Shown: piece by piece, positions 1-9,013 of the stretch
How the letters are laid out: each line of letters starts with the position of its first letter
How positions within the stretch are numbered: position 1 is the first letter of the stretch
NCBI GenBank assembly: GCA_964405735.1
Contig: CAYOPD010000012.1
Span: forward strand, 1-64,000
Direction of reading: 5' to 3'
From: JADJLQ01 sp964405735
GTDB taxonomy: Bacteria; Bacteroidota; Bacteroidia; Chitinophagales; Saprospiraceae
Length of the DNA stretch: 64,000 bases
Notes under the pieces: model-generated
What the model saw: the letters and a program-made list of their open reading frames with translations, nothing else
Told to the model about the DNA's origin: nothing
Databases searched by the model: none
Translations under genes and position numbers: made by a program

Positions 1-166
1 ATTGGGCTTTCCATTCAAATGATGAAGAAAAAAGAAGATCAACAGGGAGTCGCATTTCAGATATAAAACCGAAATCAAAACCCTGGACACCAAGCTTCCT
101 CCTTGTGATTTCCATAATATTATGGTTTATTCGGTCTTCTACCTCTACAGGAATCAAAAAAGTCAT
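1..166 (-). CDS. possible hypothetical protein, cut off by window start
   Basis: An open frame of 55 codons begins with ATG at 166 on the minus strand (MTFLIPVEVEDRINH...) and runs off the left edge. I recognise no family. The frame is short and the DNA contains a phrase (ctggacaccaag) resembling the spacer repeats seen elsewhere in the window, so it may be non-coding. It is listed because it is the only open frame at this edge. Confidence 0.25.
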   Translation of the reverse strand, partial: MTFLIPVEVEDRINHNIMEITRRKLGVQGFDFGFISEMRLPVDLLFSSSFEWKAQ

Positions 167-206
167 CTTTTAATTCCACCCTTACCCCTTGCCTACGGGC
201 ACCAAC

Positions 207-262
207 AAGCAGAGTTATATCGAAGAAATTTAATCCCGCCACCTACATGAATTTGAACGAAC
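207..262 (+). pseudogene. relic fragment of a VCBS/ASPIC gene 5' region
   Basis: About 53 bases align by eye with 550-604 inside the next VCBS gene (the codons for YTEEFNPYTYRNF) at roughly 80 % identity with one inserted base that breaks the frame. It carries ccaacaa, atcgaag, aatttaatccc and acctac in the same order and spacing. I read it as the decayed remains of another tandem copy. Flanking sequence on either side no longer aligns. The remaining sequence up to 425 shows no gene. Confidence 0.45.
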
Positions 263-425
263 AGGACATCACCCAGACCAGCATCAAAGAAAATGTTGAA
301 GTCTGAGTGATCAACCTGAGCATTGAGGGGACAAAAGAATCCACAAGCCATTAATATCAAGACAGGTCATCCCTTCCCCCAATTTCCCCACCCTTATTAA
401 CTTGCATCAGAAAGTACCACCGGCG

Positions 426-3400
426 ATGCCAAAAAACCTCCTCCTGATTTCCCTAATATTCTGCGCCTGCCGGCCCCCCGCCACCCCAGGAGCACAGCAA
501 GTCGTCCCCTTATTCCGCCAGTTGTCCTCCCATCGTACAGGTATAAATTTCGCCAACAACCTGACCTATACCGAAGAATTTAATCCCTATACCTACCGGA
601 ATTTTTACAACGGCGGAGGCGTAGGCCTGGGAGATATCAACAACGATGGCCTATTGGATATCTATTTCTGCGGCAACCAGGTGGACAATAAACTTTACCT
701 CAACAGGGGCAATCTCGCCTTTGAAGACATCACGGCCAAAGCCGGAGTGGCCTGCCCCGGGGTCTGGTCCAGCGGAGTGGCCATTGTGGATATCAATGGC
801 GACGGCTGGCAGGACATCTATGTCTGCAAATCAGGGAAACCCGGCGGAGAGCGGAGGTACAATGAACTCTTTATCAATAACGGCGACCTGACTTTTACCG
901 AACAGTCTGCCCAGTATGGCCTGAATACCACCGGCCTTTCCAGCCATGCCGCTTTTTTTGATTACGACCGGGATGGAGACCTGGATGTCTACCTGCTCAA
1001 CAATTCGATCCGCACCGTGGGTGCTTACGACCTGCGGAAAGACCAGCGAATGATCCCCGATTCCATGGGAGGAAACAGGCTGATGCGGAATGAGGAGGGC
1101 AGGTTTACCGATGTGAGCAGCTCGTCAGGCATTTATTCCAGTGCCATCGGATTTGGCCTGGGGGTGAGCGTCGGGGACCTCAACCGGGACAGCTGGCCCG
1201 ATCTCTATGTGAGCAACGATTTTTTTGAAAAGGATTACCTCTACCTCAACCAGCGGGATGGCAGCTTCAAAGAATGCCTGGATTCGGCTATGTCCGAGAT
1301 CAGCCTCAACAGCATGGGGGCCGATATGGCCGATATCGACAACGATGGCCTGCCGGAAGTATTTGTCACGGACATGTTGCCGGAGACGGATGCGCGCTAT
1401 AAAACAAAAACCACTTTTGAAAACTGGGAAAAATACCAACGCAACGTACAAAATGGTTATCACCACCAGTTTATCCGCAATGCCCTGCAGTGGAACCGCG
1501 GGGGGCTTCAATTCAGCGAGATCAGCCGATATGCCGGGGTCTATGCCACCGACTGGAGCTGGGGCGCCCTGATCACCGATCTCGATATGGATGGTCATAA
1601 GGACCTCTTTGTAGCCAACGGGATATACAAGGACCTGACCGACCAGGATTACCTCAACCTGTACAACGACCCGGAAACCATCCTGGGCCTGATGAAAAAA
1701 GAAAACCAGGTGATCAAAAAACTGATCGATGCCATCCCTTCCGAAAAACTACCCAATTACGCTTTCAGGAACAACGGTGACCTGACTTTTACGAACCAGG
1801 CTGTTAACTGGGGCTTAGCTGAGCCCTCTTTTTCAAATGGATCGGCTTATGGAGACCTGGACAATGACGGCGACCCCGACCTGGTGGTCAATAATGTAAA
1901 TATGCCCTGCTTTATTTATGAAAACACCTCGGACAAAATCCAAAACCGGAATTACCTCCGGTTTGAACCGGTGGGAAAGGGAAAAAACACCCTGGCCATC
2001 GGAACCCAAATCACCCTGTACGCCGGAGATCAGAAACTGTTCCAGGAGGTGCACCCCATGCGCGGTTTTATGTCCTGTGTGGACACAAGACCCCTGTTTG
2101 GCCTGGGATCCGCGGAGGCAGTCGATTCTATCCACATCACCTGGCCCGATGGAAGTTTCCAGTCATTGGGTCGGACAACGGTAAATCAAACATTAAAACT
2201 CAAACAATCCGCTGATCCCTATTCCGTATCCATGCCTGCACCGGCCGTAAGTCATGATTTGTTCAAAAGGGTATTTCCCGAAGGCTTCGATTTTATTCAC
2301 CAGGAAAATGCCTTCAATGATTTCGAAAGGGATCGCCTGCTTTTCCACATGATTTCAAGGGAAGGGCCTGCCTTGGCCACCGGGGATGTCAATGGCGACC
2401 ATTTGGAAGACGTCTTTATTGGAAACGCGATGAATGCCTCCCCTGCCCTGTTCATTCAACAAACCAACGGATCCTTTAGACCCCTTTTGACGACTGCGTT
2501 TGAAGCAGACAAGGGATCGGAGGATACTGATGCGGCCTTCTTCGACGCCGATGGAGACGGGGACATGGATCTTTATGTTTGCTCCGGGGGCAATGAGGTG
2601 CCTGCCGGATCCTCCCTCTTGGCCGACCGCCTTTACCTGAACGACGGCAGGGGCCATTACAAAAAAATGGATCAGATCCTGCCAACCTTCAATTTTGAAA
2701 GCAGCAGTTGTATCCGGCCTTGTGATTTTGACCGTGATGGGGACCAGGATCTTTTCGTCGGCATCCGACTGGTACCTTTCAATTATGGGGTACCTTGCAA
2801 CGGTTACATTTTAGAAAACAATGGTAAAGGTCAATTTAGACCCAGGGAGGTACCCGCCCTTAAAAAAACCGGTATGATCACCGATGCGGCCTGGGCAGAC
2901 CTGGATGGCGATGGAGACCAGGACCTGGCCATCACAGGAGAATGGATGCCGGTAACCGTCCTCAAAAATGATAACAATCAATTTATCAATGCCACCGCTG
3001 CATACGGCCTGGAACAAAGCACCGGTCTCTGGCAATGCATCCGGGCCGCTGACCTGGACGGGGACGGCGACCAGGACCTCGTTGCCGGCAACTGGGGCCT
3101 GAATACCAGGATCAGGTCCCCGGATCGACACCCTGCCCGGCTGTTTATCAACGATTTTGACCAAAACGGATCCGCCGAACAGATCCTCACAGTATTCAAC
3201 GGCGACGATTATCCCCTGACCCTGCGCCAGGACCTCGTGATGCAGATGCCCTCCCTGAAGAAAAAATACCTGCGCTATGAAAGTTATAAAAATCAAAGGA
3301 TCACCGATATATTTTCCACTCAGCAGCTCCAAGGTGCGATTCAATTGAATTGCTATACGAGCCAAAGCAGCCTCTTTATCAACCAGGGGAATCGCTTCGA

Positions 3401-3725
3401 ATCCAAACCCTTACCCAGAGAAGCCCAGTTATCCCCCATATTTTCCATCTTGGTCGAAGACCTGGACCACGATGGCCTCCCGGATCTTCTCCTGGGTGGC
3501 AACTATGGAAGCGCCAAACCGGAAACAGGTATCCACATGGCCCAGGGGTTTTCAACGTTTATTCAAAATACAAATCATGATTTCATTTATCGCCCGACAG
3601 GCCATGCACTCCACCAGGAGGTACGAAATATTCAGGCATTGGACATTGGCAAATCCAGGCATTTTGTGCTGGCGGTGAATAACGGTGTTCCTGTTGTACT
3701 AAAAAGAAACATCGAGGTTAAGTAG
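426..3725 (+). CDS. VCBS/FG-GAP repeat ASPIC-UnbV domain lipoprotein (paralog 1)
   Basis: Predicted surface-anchored protein of 1099 residues in the CRTAC1-like ASPIC/UnbV family. I chose ATG 426 over an upstream TTG at 402 because MPKNLLLISLIFCAC is a lipoprotein-type signal peptide. The mature protein has many FG-GAP/VCBS blades with calcium-binding DxDxDG loops (DINNDGLLD, DINGDGWQD, DYDRDGDLD, DLDGDGDQD). An ASPIC/UnbV module lies around residues 515-590 (a GTQITLYAG stretch through ITWPDG), followed by a second propeller-like set of repeats to the C-terminus. The length of about 1100 is usual for Bacteroidota members. It is first of three paralogs in the same direction (426, 5698, 9014). 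Exact function is unknown; beta-propeller surface binding or adhesion is inferred from family architecture. No T9SS sorting domain is visible. Confidence 0.88.
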   Translation: MPKNLLLISLIFCACRPPATPGAQQVVPLFRQLSSHRTGINFANNLTYTEEFNPYTYRNFYNGGGVGLGDINNDGLLDIYFCGNQVDNKLYLNRGNLAFEDITAKAGVACPGVWSSGVAIVDINGDGWQDIYVCKSGKPGGERRYNELFINNGDLTFTEQSAQYGLNTTGLSSHAAFFDYDRDGDLDVYLLNNSIRTVGAYDLRKDQRMIPDSMGGNRLMRNEEGRFTDVSSSSGIYSSAIGFGLGVSVGDLNRDSWPDLYVSNDFFEKDYLYLNQRDGSFKECLDSAMSEISLNSMGADMADIDNDGLPEVFVTDMLPETDARYKTKTTFENWEKYQRNVQNGYHHQFIRNALQWNRGGLQFSEISRYAGVYATDWSWGALITDLDMDGHKDLFVANGIYKDLTDQDYLNLYNDPETILGLMKKENQVIKKLIDAIPSEKLPNYAFRNNGDLTFTNQAVNWGLAEPSFSNGSAYGDLDNDGDPDLVVNNVNMPCFIYENTSDKIQNRNYLRFEPVGKGKNTLAIGTQITLYAGDQKLFQEVHPMRGFMSCVDTRPLFGLGSAEAVDSIHITWPDGSFQSLGRTTVNQTLKLKQSADPYSVSMPAPAVSHDLFKRVFPEGFDFIHQENAFNDFERDRLLFHMISREGPALATGDVNGDHLEDVFIGNAMNASPALFIQQTNGSFRPLLTTAFEADKGSEDTDAAFFDADGDGDMDLYVCSGGNEVPAGSSLLADRLYLNDGRGHYKKMDQILPTFNFESSSCIRPCDFDRDGDQDLFVGIRLVPFNYGVPCNGYILENNGKGQFRPREVPALKKTGMITDAAWADLDGDGDQDLAITGEWMPVTVLKNDNNQFINATAAYGLEQSTGLWQCIRAADLDGDGDQDLVAGNWGLNTRIRSPDRHPARLFINDFDQNGSAEQILTVFNGDDYPLTLRQDLVMQMPSLKKKYLRYESYKNQRITDIFSTQQLQGAIQLNCYTSQSSLFINQGNRFESKPLPREAQLSPIFSILVEDLDHDGLPDLLLGGNYGSAKPETGIHMAQGFSTFIQNTNHDFIYRPTGHALHQEVRNIQALDIGKSRHFVLAVNNGVPVVLKRNIEVK

Positions 3726-3842
3726 ACCTTCATTGTTAAATGGTGGAACTGTTAAATTGTCAAATTGTTTTATGTCTATTAAACCTCAATATCTTCCCAA
3801 GATTCCACCCTTAAAATGTACTCATTGAGATTAGTACTCATG

Positions 3843-3915
3843 AAACAATTGGACAATAAAACATTTGGACAATAGGACATTTGGACAATAGGACATTTGG
3901 ACAATTCAACAATAG
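3843..3915. repeat. short tandem repeat, ggacaat core
   Basis: Copies of a 13-15 bp unit built on acaattggacaata / acatttggacaatagg follow one another directly, ending with acaattcaacaatagggcaatag. A shorter version (aaaacaattggacaatacaacaatt) occurs at 5071-5095, and a related one at 28775-28795. The pattern is typical of this genome's spacers. Confidence 0.7.
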
Positions 3916-3971
3916 GGCAATAGTGTAGGCGCAATAAATTAATGATGCCCTTTCAGGGCGATTCCTACCGA

Positions 3972-4012
3972 CATTCCCGAGCATCGGGCTACACGCCCGA
4001 TGCTCGGGAATG
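3972..4012. repeat. perfect inverted repeat, 18-bp arms, 5-nt loop
   Basis: Arm cattcccgagcatcgggc (3972-3989) is the exact reverse complement of 3995-4012, separated by tacac. In RNA it would form a very stable hairpin. It sits 246 bases after the stop of the first VCBS gene and within the REP-like cluster, so it could act as an RNA 3'-end structure or as a mobile REP element. Confidence 0.8.
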
Positions 4013-4116
4013 GTGCCCCTTCAGGGCAACCTTATACCGGATGGAAATGTATGACATTAAAACCTGATATCGCACCAATAACCGGCCTGAAAGGCCAGGC
4101 CTGAAAGGCCGTCATT

Positions 4117-4152
4117 TCCCCAGCATTGGGCAAGCTTGCCCAATGCTGGGGA
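4117..4152. repeat. perfect 36-bp palindrome without loop
   Basis: Eighteen bases on each side of the centre (between 4134 and 4135, inside AAGCTT) are exactly complementary: tccccagcattgggcaag and its reverse complement. Perfect looplesss palindromes of this size tend to be unstable, so its intact state suggests recent origin or continuing renewal. Confidence 0.85.
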
Positions 4153-4304
4153 GTGGAATAACTCCATTCGCCCTGAAGGGGCAACATTCATTCAATATAC
4201 CAATCCTGTTTATCAAACATAGGATCGTTTATTGCATTTTGAGACGGATTAAATAGTGCGTGAATACTCACCGGTGCAATAAATTTATGATGCCCCTTCA
4301 GGGC

Positions 4305-4404
4305 NNNNNNNNNNNNNNNNNNNNNNNNNNNNNNNNNNNNNNNNNNNNNNNNNNNNNNNNNNNNNNNNNNNNNNNNNNNNNNNNNNNNNNNNNNNNNNNN
4401 NNNN
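4305..4404. other. assembly gap, 100 N
   Basis: Exactly 100 N, a conventional placeholder length. Both sides carry the same 13-bp REP element (gccccttcagggc), so assembly probably broke in the repeat. The true distance is unknown. Confidence 0.95.
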
Positions 4405-4891
4405 GCCCCTTCAGGGCTAACTCATCTCAATATTTTGTGTTCTTTGTTGTCTTTGTGGGATAATGCCTTGATGGGACACCAAAACTATTCGCTTTGTGGT
4501 CACCACCCCCAGCCGTCCCCAAAACTTCGTGAACTCCGAGCTCCCCGTGGGCTTTATAGTTGGGAGTAGCGAAGCTCCGACTTATCAAATATTTCCACAA
4601 GACACACCACATCAAGAACCACAACGATTAATCATTAATAGGGTAAGTTAAAATCGTAGAACACCCTGGGGACGCCGAGTAATTGCAAAGAAAAAAGATT
4701 AATGAATTCCTTTGCTGAGTCTTTGCGAACTCCGCGGTTAATTGGATTAATCGAGGTTTGAAAAGAGCTAAGCTCTTACTAAACCTTCGACTTACCGACC
4801 ATCGCTACCGAGGTTTATCGACTTTTGGTCAGCCCACCGATATCTTTACCCTAAACAGATCGACCTCTTTTGGGTCATCCCCACCATTTAA

Positions 4892-4942
4892 CTGATTAAC
4901 TGCGTTCCTGTGGTCCTAAAAGGATCAATCGAGGTAAAGTAG
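4892..4942 (+). pseudogene. relic of the 3' end of a fourth VCBS/ASPIC gene
   Basis: Translated in one frame this gives LINCVPVVLKGSIEVK followed by TAG. The intact paralog at 426-3725 ends VNNGVPVVLKRNIEVK and TAG. The DNA is about 80 % identical by eye over 56 bases, through the stop and into the common downstream agacctt. Upstream sequence (about 4740-4890) is too decayed to translate, although caccgatatctttaccct resembles the paralog at 3301. The homology continues into the downstream spacer, so gene end and spacer were duplicated together. Confidence 0.7.
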
Positions 4943-5097
4943 ACCTTGAGCGTAGAATTGTTATTCTGAAGCCTCGGAATGACAATTTTTTTTATTGTTT
5001 ACGATTATAAACCTCAACGTATCCGCAACGCTCCCTTCTTCTCAATGTGCCCACTGAGGTTTGTATTCATAAAACAATTGGACAATACAACAATTCC

Positions 5098-5105
5098 TAC
5101 CTTTG
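5098..5105 (+). promoter_or_regulatory. Bacteroidota -7 promoter element TACCTTTG
   Basis: TACCTTTG matches the TAnnTTTG consensus exactly. A TTG at 5078-5080 lies 17 bases upstream, within the spacing range reported for Flavobacterium promoters. The implied start of transcription, near 5112, would precede the GTG at 5130. Confidence 0.5.
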
Positions 5106-5129
5106 CCCCTACTCTACCATACCAAAAAC

Positions 5130-5705
5130 GTGAATCGAATCTACCTCCTCCTCTCCCTCTCCCTCCTCGCCCTGTTTTCTTCCTGCAAGACCCGGTACGA
5201 ACGCATGCTTGAGCGGGAGCTCGCGAGCGGGGAAAGGCACGATAGCCTGTTCCTTGGACTGGCCCTGGGCATGGACCGAAAGACCTTTTTTGAAATTTGC
5301 TGGAATTACAATAAAAGGGGTGAAATGACCCAGGGGTCAAACAATCTGAGCGCCCGCTATTTCCTCAACAAAGGCCTCAAAGCCCCTGCTTATCTCGATT
5401 TTTACCCTACGTTCGACAACGATTCCATCGTGGAAATGCCGGCCCTCTTCACCTATAAAGACTGGGCGCCCTGGCTCAAAGCCTATTCGACGGACAGCCT
5501 GCTGGTGGATGTAAAACAATTATTGGAACAATGGTACGGGCCGGGATTTTTAGAGATCAAAAATAAACAAAAAGGTAATTTGTGGGTGAAAGTGGACGGA
5601 AACCGCAGGATCCGGTTTTTTAAAAGGGAGCCCCGTGAGGTCAGCATGATCATCACGGACATGTCCAGACGTCCGCAATCTGAAAACAGGATCGGGAATG
5701 AATAA
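5130..5705 (+). CDS. small hypothetical lipoprotein
   Basis: Unrecognised protein of 191 residues. I chose GTG 5130 (MNRIYLLLSLSLLALFSSC) because it gives a clean lipoprotein signal peptide with a Cys at residue 19, and because a -7 promoter element lies at 5098-5105, which would exclude the upstream TTG at 5103. The mature part is soluble, rich in aromatic and charged residues (FFEICWNYNKRGEM, FTYKDWAPWLKAY, WVKVDGNRRIRFF), and shows no motif I know. The last 8 bases overlap the start of the next VCBS gene at 5698, so the two are probably translated together. It may be a periplasmic partner of the VCBS protein (inference from overlap only). Confidence 0.7.
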   Translation: MNRIYLLLSLSLLALFSSCKTRYERMLERELASGERHDSLFLGLALGMDRKTFFEICWNYNKRGEMTQGSNNLSARYFLNKGLKAPAYLDFYPTFDNDSIVEMPALFTYKDWAPWLKAYSTDSLLVDVKQLLEQWYGPGFLEIKNKQKGNLWVKVDGNRRIRFFKREPREVSMIITDMSRRPQSENRIGNE

Positions 5706-8700
5706 ACTTTTAAAAGTCCATGTACTGATTCTGATGGCTGGGTCCTTGTGGTCCTGCCTAAAAAAAGAAAGACCGGCTGATCCCGTCACTCTGTTCACGC
5801 TTCTACCAGCCTCCCACACCCATATCGACTTTGCCAACCAACTTCATTACGACCGGGAATTTAATATTTACCGCTACCGCAATTTTTACAACGGAGGCGG
5901 GGTTGCCATCGGGGATATCAACCGCGACAGCCTGCCCGACCTCTATTTCACAGCCAATATGGCCCCCAACAAACTCTATCTCAATAAAGGAAACTTGGTT
6001 TTCGAGGATATCACCCTGGCCGCCGGAGTTGGCGGTACCAAAGCCTGGTCCACCGGGGTGGCCATGGCCGACGTCAACGGGGACGGCTGGCTGGATATCT
6101 ATGTCTGCAATTCCGGGGATATCAAGGGAGACAATAAGGAGAACGAACTTTTCATCAACCAGGGCGACAATACCTTTAAAGAAATGGCCGAAGCCTACGG
6201 CCTCAATGACAGGGGGTATTCCACCCATGCCGCTTTTTTTGATTACGACAAGGACGGCGACCTGGATATGTACCTGCTCAACAATTCCTACCAGGCCATT
6301 GGTAGCTTTAACCTGCGCAACAATATCCGCGATGAAAGGGATACCCTGGGCGGGGATAAACTTTTCCGGAACGACGGGGAAAAATTTACCGATGTTAGCG
6401 ACAAAGCTGGCATATACGGCAGCCTCATCGGTTTTGGACTTGGCGTTACGGTAGGCGATGTCAACCAGGATGGCTGGCAGGACATTTATGTGAGCAATGA
6501 TTTTTTTGAGCGCGACTACCTTTATATCAATCAGAAAAACGGCACCTTCGCCGAAGAGCTCACCCGCCAGATGCCCAGCATCAGCGCGGCCTCCATGGGT
6601 GCGGACATGGCGGATATCAACGGGGATGCCTACCCGGAAATCTTCGTTACCGATATGCTGCCCTCTACCGAAAAGAGGCTGAAAACCAAAACCACCTTCG
6701 AGGACTGGAACAAATACCAGTACAATGTGAAAAACGGGTATTATCACCAGTTTATACGCAATATGCTCCATCTCAACCATGGCGATGGCAGCTTCTCCGA
6801 CATCGGCCGCCTGGCCGGAGTGCATGCCACCGACTGGAGCTGGGGAGCGCTCATCTTCGACATGGACCTGGATGGCCGCAAAGACATTTTTGTAGCCAAC
6901 GGGATCTACCAGGATCTCACCGACCAGGATTACCTCAGTTTTGTTTCCGACGAAAATACCGTAAGAAACATCATAAAGGATGACCAGGTCGATTATAAAC
7001 AACTGATCGATTCTATCCCCAGTGAAGCTATTCCCAATCATGCCTTCCACCAGGGGGAACGATTACAGTTCAGCGATTCCGCCATGGCCTGGGGGCTAGC
7101 CACGCCTTCCTTTTCCAATGGTGCAGCCTATGGGGATCTCGACCTGGACGGAGATCCCGACCTGGTGGTCAATAATGTGAACATGCCCTGTTTTATCTAT
7201 CGCAATGAATCGACGGCCCTCCTGGGCAATCATTTCCTTAAAATCATTTTGAAAGGCAAGGGGGCCAATACCCATGCTTTTGGTTCTCAAATTAAAATTT
7301 ATACGGGTGGGCAACTGCAATACCTGGAGTATATGCCCATACGTGGTTTTGAATCCAGTATGGAACCGGCAGCAATTTTCGGATTGGCCAAATCCGATAT
7401 GGTGGATTCCCTGGTCATCGTTTTTCCGGACAACACCATGATCCTTAAAACCGGGGTGAAAGCCAATCAGACTTTATTTCTGGATCAACAGGAGGCGGTT
7501 CCCGCTCAACCTTTTGCCAGGGGATCAACTCCAAAGACTTTATTTGAACCTCTTATTGTCAAAGGAGTCTCCTTTGCGCATACTGAAAATGAATATTCCG
7601 ATTTTGACCGCGAACGATTGATTTACCATATGACGTCTTCGGAAGGTCCCAAGGTCTCAATAGGGGATCTGAATGGAGATCAGTTGCAGGACTTCTTTAT
7701 TGGAAATGCCATAAATGCTTCCGGCGCCATTTTTCTTCAATCGAAGGACGGCAGTTTCAGCCGGCCGGCTCAACCGGCCCTTGAAGGACACAAGGCCAGC
7801 GAAGACACAGGCAACGGTATATTCGATGCGGACGGGGATGGGGATCTTGACCTTTATGTATGCAGCGGGGGCAGTGAGTACACCGAAGCCTCTTCCGACC
7901 TTATAGATCGATTGTATCTCAACGACGGCAGGGGCCAATACACCTGGACCCGGCAACCCCTTCCTACCTTCCGGTTTGAAAGCAGTTCCTGTGTTCGGCC
8001 TTATGATGTCGACGGGGATGGAGATGAGGACCTTTTTGTGGGAATACGTGCTAAGCCATTTAATTATGGCGTACCGGTAAATGGCTACCTCCTGATCAAT
8101 GATGGAAAAGGCCTATATAAGAATGAAACAAAAGGCAGGGCTCCCCAACTCCTCAATCTCGGAATGATCACCGATGCGCGATGGGCCGATGTCGACGGGG
8201 ATGCCGTGAAAGATCTTATCATTTGTGGTGAGTACATGCCCTTGCAGATATTTAAAAACTCGGGAGGGCAATTCACTGTGGCCCAGTCCGCAGGGCCCAC
8301 AGGCTGGTGGCACTGCATGCTGGATGTCGATATTGACGGGGACGGGGACATCGATCTTGTGGCCGGCAATCATGGCCTCAACAGCCGGTTCAGAACCCAG
8401 CCGGGTCATCCTTTAAAAATGTACGTCAATGATTTTGACCAAAATGGTACGGTGGAACAAATCATCACCACTTTCCGGGAAGGAAGGGATTACCCGTTTA
8501 CTTTAAAACATGACCTGCTGGCCCAGATGCCGGTACTGAAGAAAAAATACCTGCATTATTCTGACTTTGCGGGTAAAGACCTGAACGATTTTTTTAGCCC
8601 GGCACAAAGGGCAAATTCCTGGATAGATAGCGTGACCACCCTGGAAACCACGCTGTTTATCAATGATGGCAAAGGGAAGTTCAGCGCACAAGCTCTTCCG

Positions 8701-9006
8701 GTGGAAGCCCAATTCTCTCCCGTCTATTCCATATTTTCCGACGATTTCAACGGGGATGGAAAAAAAGACCTGATCCTCGGAGGCAATCTATACCGCACCA
8801 AACCGGAAACCGGGCGCTATGACGCCTCCTATGGGCTGGTGCTCATCCAGATGGCAAACCGTGCTTTCCGGTCCACACCGGCCAAAGAATCCGGTATCTG
8901 CATACGTGGCGAAATCCGGGATATTCAGCCCATCCGGATTCAAGGTATAAAAGCGCTGATCATCGCCCGGAACAACGACAGCCCCTTGTTTTGCACTTAT
9001 CATTGA
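5698..9006 (+). CDS. VCBS/FG-GAP repeat ASPIC-UnbV domain lipoprotein (paralog 2)
   Basis: Protein of 1102 residues, closely related along its whole length to the paralog at 426. The N-terminus MNKLLKVHVLILMAGSLWSC is a lipoprotein signal peptide with Cys at residue 20. FG-GAP blades with DxDxDG loops (DVNGDGWLD, DYDKDGDLD, DVNQDGWQD, DLDLDGDPD, DADGDGDLD, DIDGDGDID) occupy both halves. The ASPIC/UnbV module is near residues 520-595. Conserved blocks shared with paralog 1 include YRNFYNGGG, HATDWSWGAL, VANGIY and PDLVVNNVNMPCF. It starts inside the end of the small lipoprotein gene and is followed after 7 bases by paralog 3, so these three genes look like one transcription unit. Function is unknown beyond a predicted extracellular calcium-binding propeller protein. 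Confidence 0.88.
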   Translation: MNKLLKVHVLILMAGSLWSCLKKERPADPVTLFTLLPASHTHIDFANQLHYDREFNIYRYRNFYNGGGVAIGDINRDSLPDLYFTANMAPNKLYLNKGNLVFEDITLAAGVGGTKAWSTGVAMADVNGDGWLDIYVCNSGDIKGDNKENELFINQGDNTFKEMAEAYGLNDRGYSTHAAFFDYDKDGDLDMYLLNNSYQAIGSFNLRNNIRDERDTLGGDKLFRNDGEKFTDVSDKAGIYGSLIGFGLGVTVGDVNQDGWQDIYVSNDFFERDYLYINQKNGTFAEELTRQMPSISAASMGADMADINGDAYPEIFVTDMLPSTEKRLKTKTTFEDWNKYQYNVKNGYYHQFIRNMLHLNHGDGSFSDIGRLAGVHATDWSWGALIFDMDLDGRKDIFVANGIYQDLTDQDYLSFVSDENTVRNIIKDDQVDYKQLIDSIPSEAIPNHAFHQGERLQFSDSAMAWGLATPSFSNGAAYGDLDLDGDPDLVVNNVNMPCFIYRNESTALLGNHFLKIILKGKGANTHAFGSQIKIYTGGQLQYLEYMPIRGFESSMEPAAIFGLAKSDMVDSLVIVFPDNTMILKTGVKANQTLFLDQQEAVPAQPFARGSTPKTLFEPLIVKGVSFAHTENEYSDFDRERLIYHMTSSEGPKVSIGDLNGDQLQDFFIGNAINASGAIFLQSKDGSFSRPAQPALEGHKASEDTGNGIFDADGDGDLDLYVCSGGSEYTEASSDLIDRLYLNDGRGQYTWTRQPLPTFRFESSSCVRPYDVDGDGDEDLFVGIRAKPFNYGVPVNGYLLINDGKGLYKNETKGRAPQLLNLGMITDARWADVDGDAVKDLIICGEYMPLQIFKNSGGQFTVAQSAGPTGWWHCMLDVDIDGDGDIDLVAGNHGLNSRFRTQPGHPLKMYVNDFDQNGTVEQIITTFREGRDYPFTLKHDLLAQMPVLKKKYLHYSDFAGKDLNDFFSPAQRANSWIDSVTTLETTLFINDGKGKFSAQALPVEAQFSPVYSIFSDDFNGDGKKDLILGGNLYRTKPETGRYDASYGLVLIQMANRAFRSTPAKESGICIRGEIRDIQPIRIQGIKALIIARNNDSPLFCTYH

Positions 9007-9013
9007 TGGCCTG

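Larger units (their letters stand above)
3947..4182. repeat. REP-like cluster of 13-bp GCCC(C/T)TTCAGGGC imperfect palindromes
   Basis: GCCCTTTCAGGGC is at 3947-3959, GCCCCTTCAGGGC at 4015-4027, two GGCCTGAAAGGCC units at 4084-4110, and the reverse complement GCCCTGAAGGGGC at 4170-4182. Further copies flank the gap (4292-4304 and 4405-4417). The segment gcaataaattaatgatgccc at 3931-3950 recurs with small changes at 4276-4295, so the elements are parts of a longer repeated unit. No REP-associated transposase lies in this window. Confidence 0.7.
3726..5097. other. gene-free region with repeats, REP-like palindromes, an assembly gap and relic DNA
   Basis: This stretch of about 1.37 kb holds no convincing intact gene. 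It contains a tandem ggacaat-type repeat, a cluster of palindromic elements, 100 N, spacer phrases such as tgttctttgttgtctttgtggg, and the decayed 3' end of a VCBS gene with its own downstream spacer. The spacer at 3726-3865 and that at 4943-5095 are related: cattgagattagtactcatgaaacaattggacaat at the first has a matching but diverged counterpart ending at about 5086. Confidence 0.7.

Noticed and set aside
4260..4463. open frame running through the first N run
   Set aside because: It consists mostly of N and REP-like sequence and has no coding features.
5803..7050. 415-codon minus-strand open frame inside the second VCBS gene
   Set aside because: It is antisense to strongly conserved DxDxDG repeats. 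Its composition (VDIGHV, VPVDI) is the complement of those repeats, and it has no homology or start context of its own.
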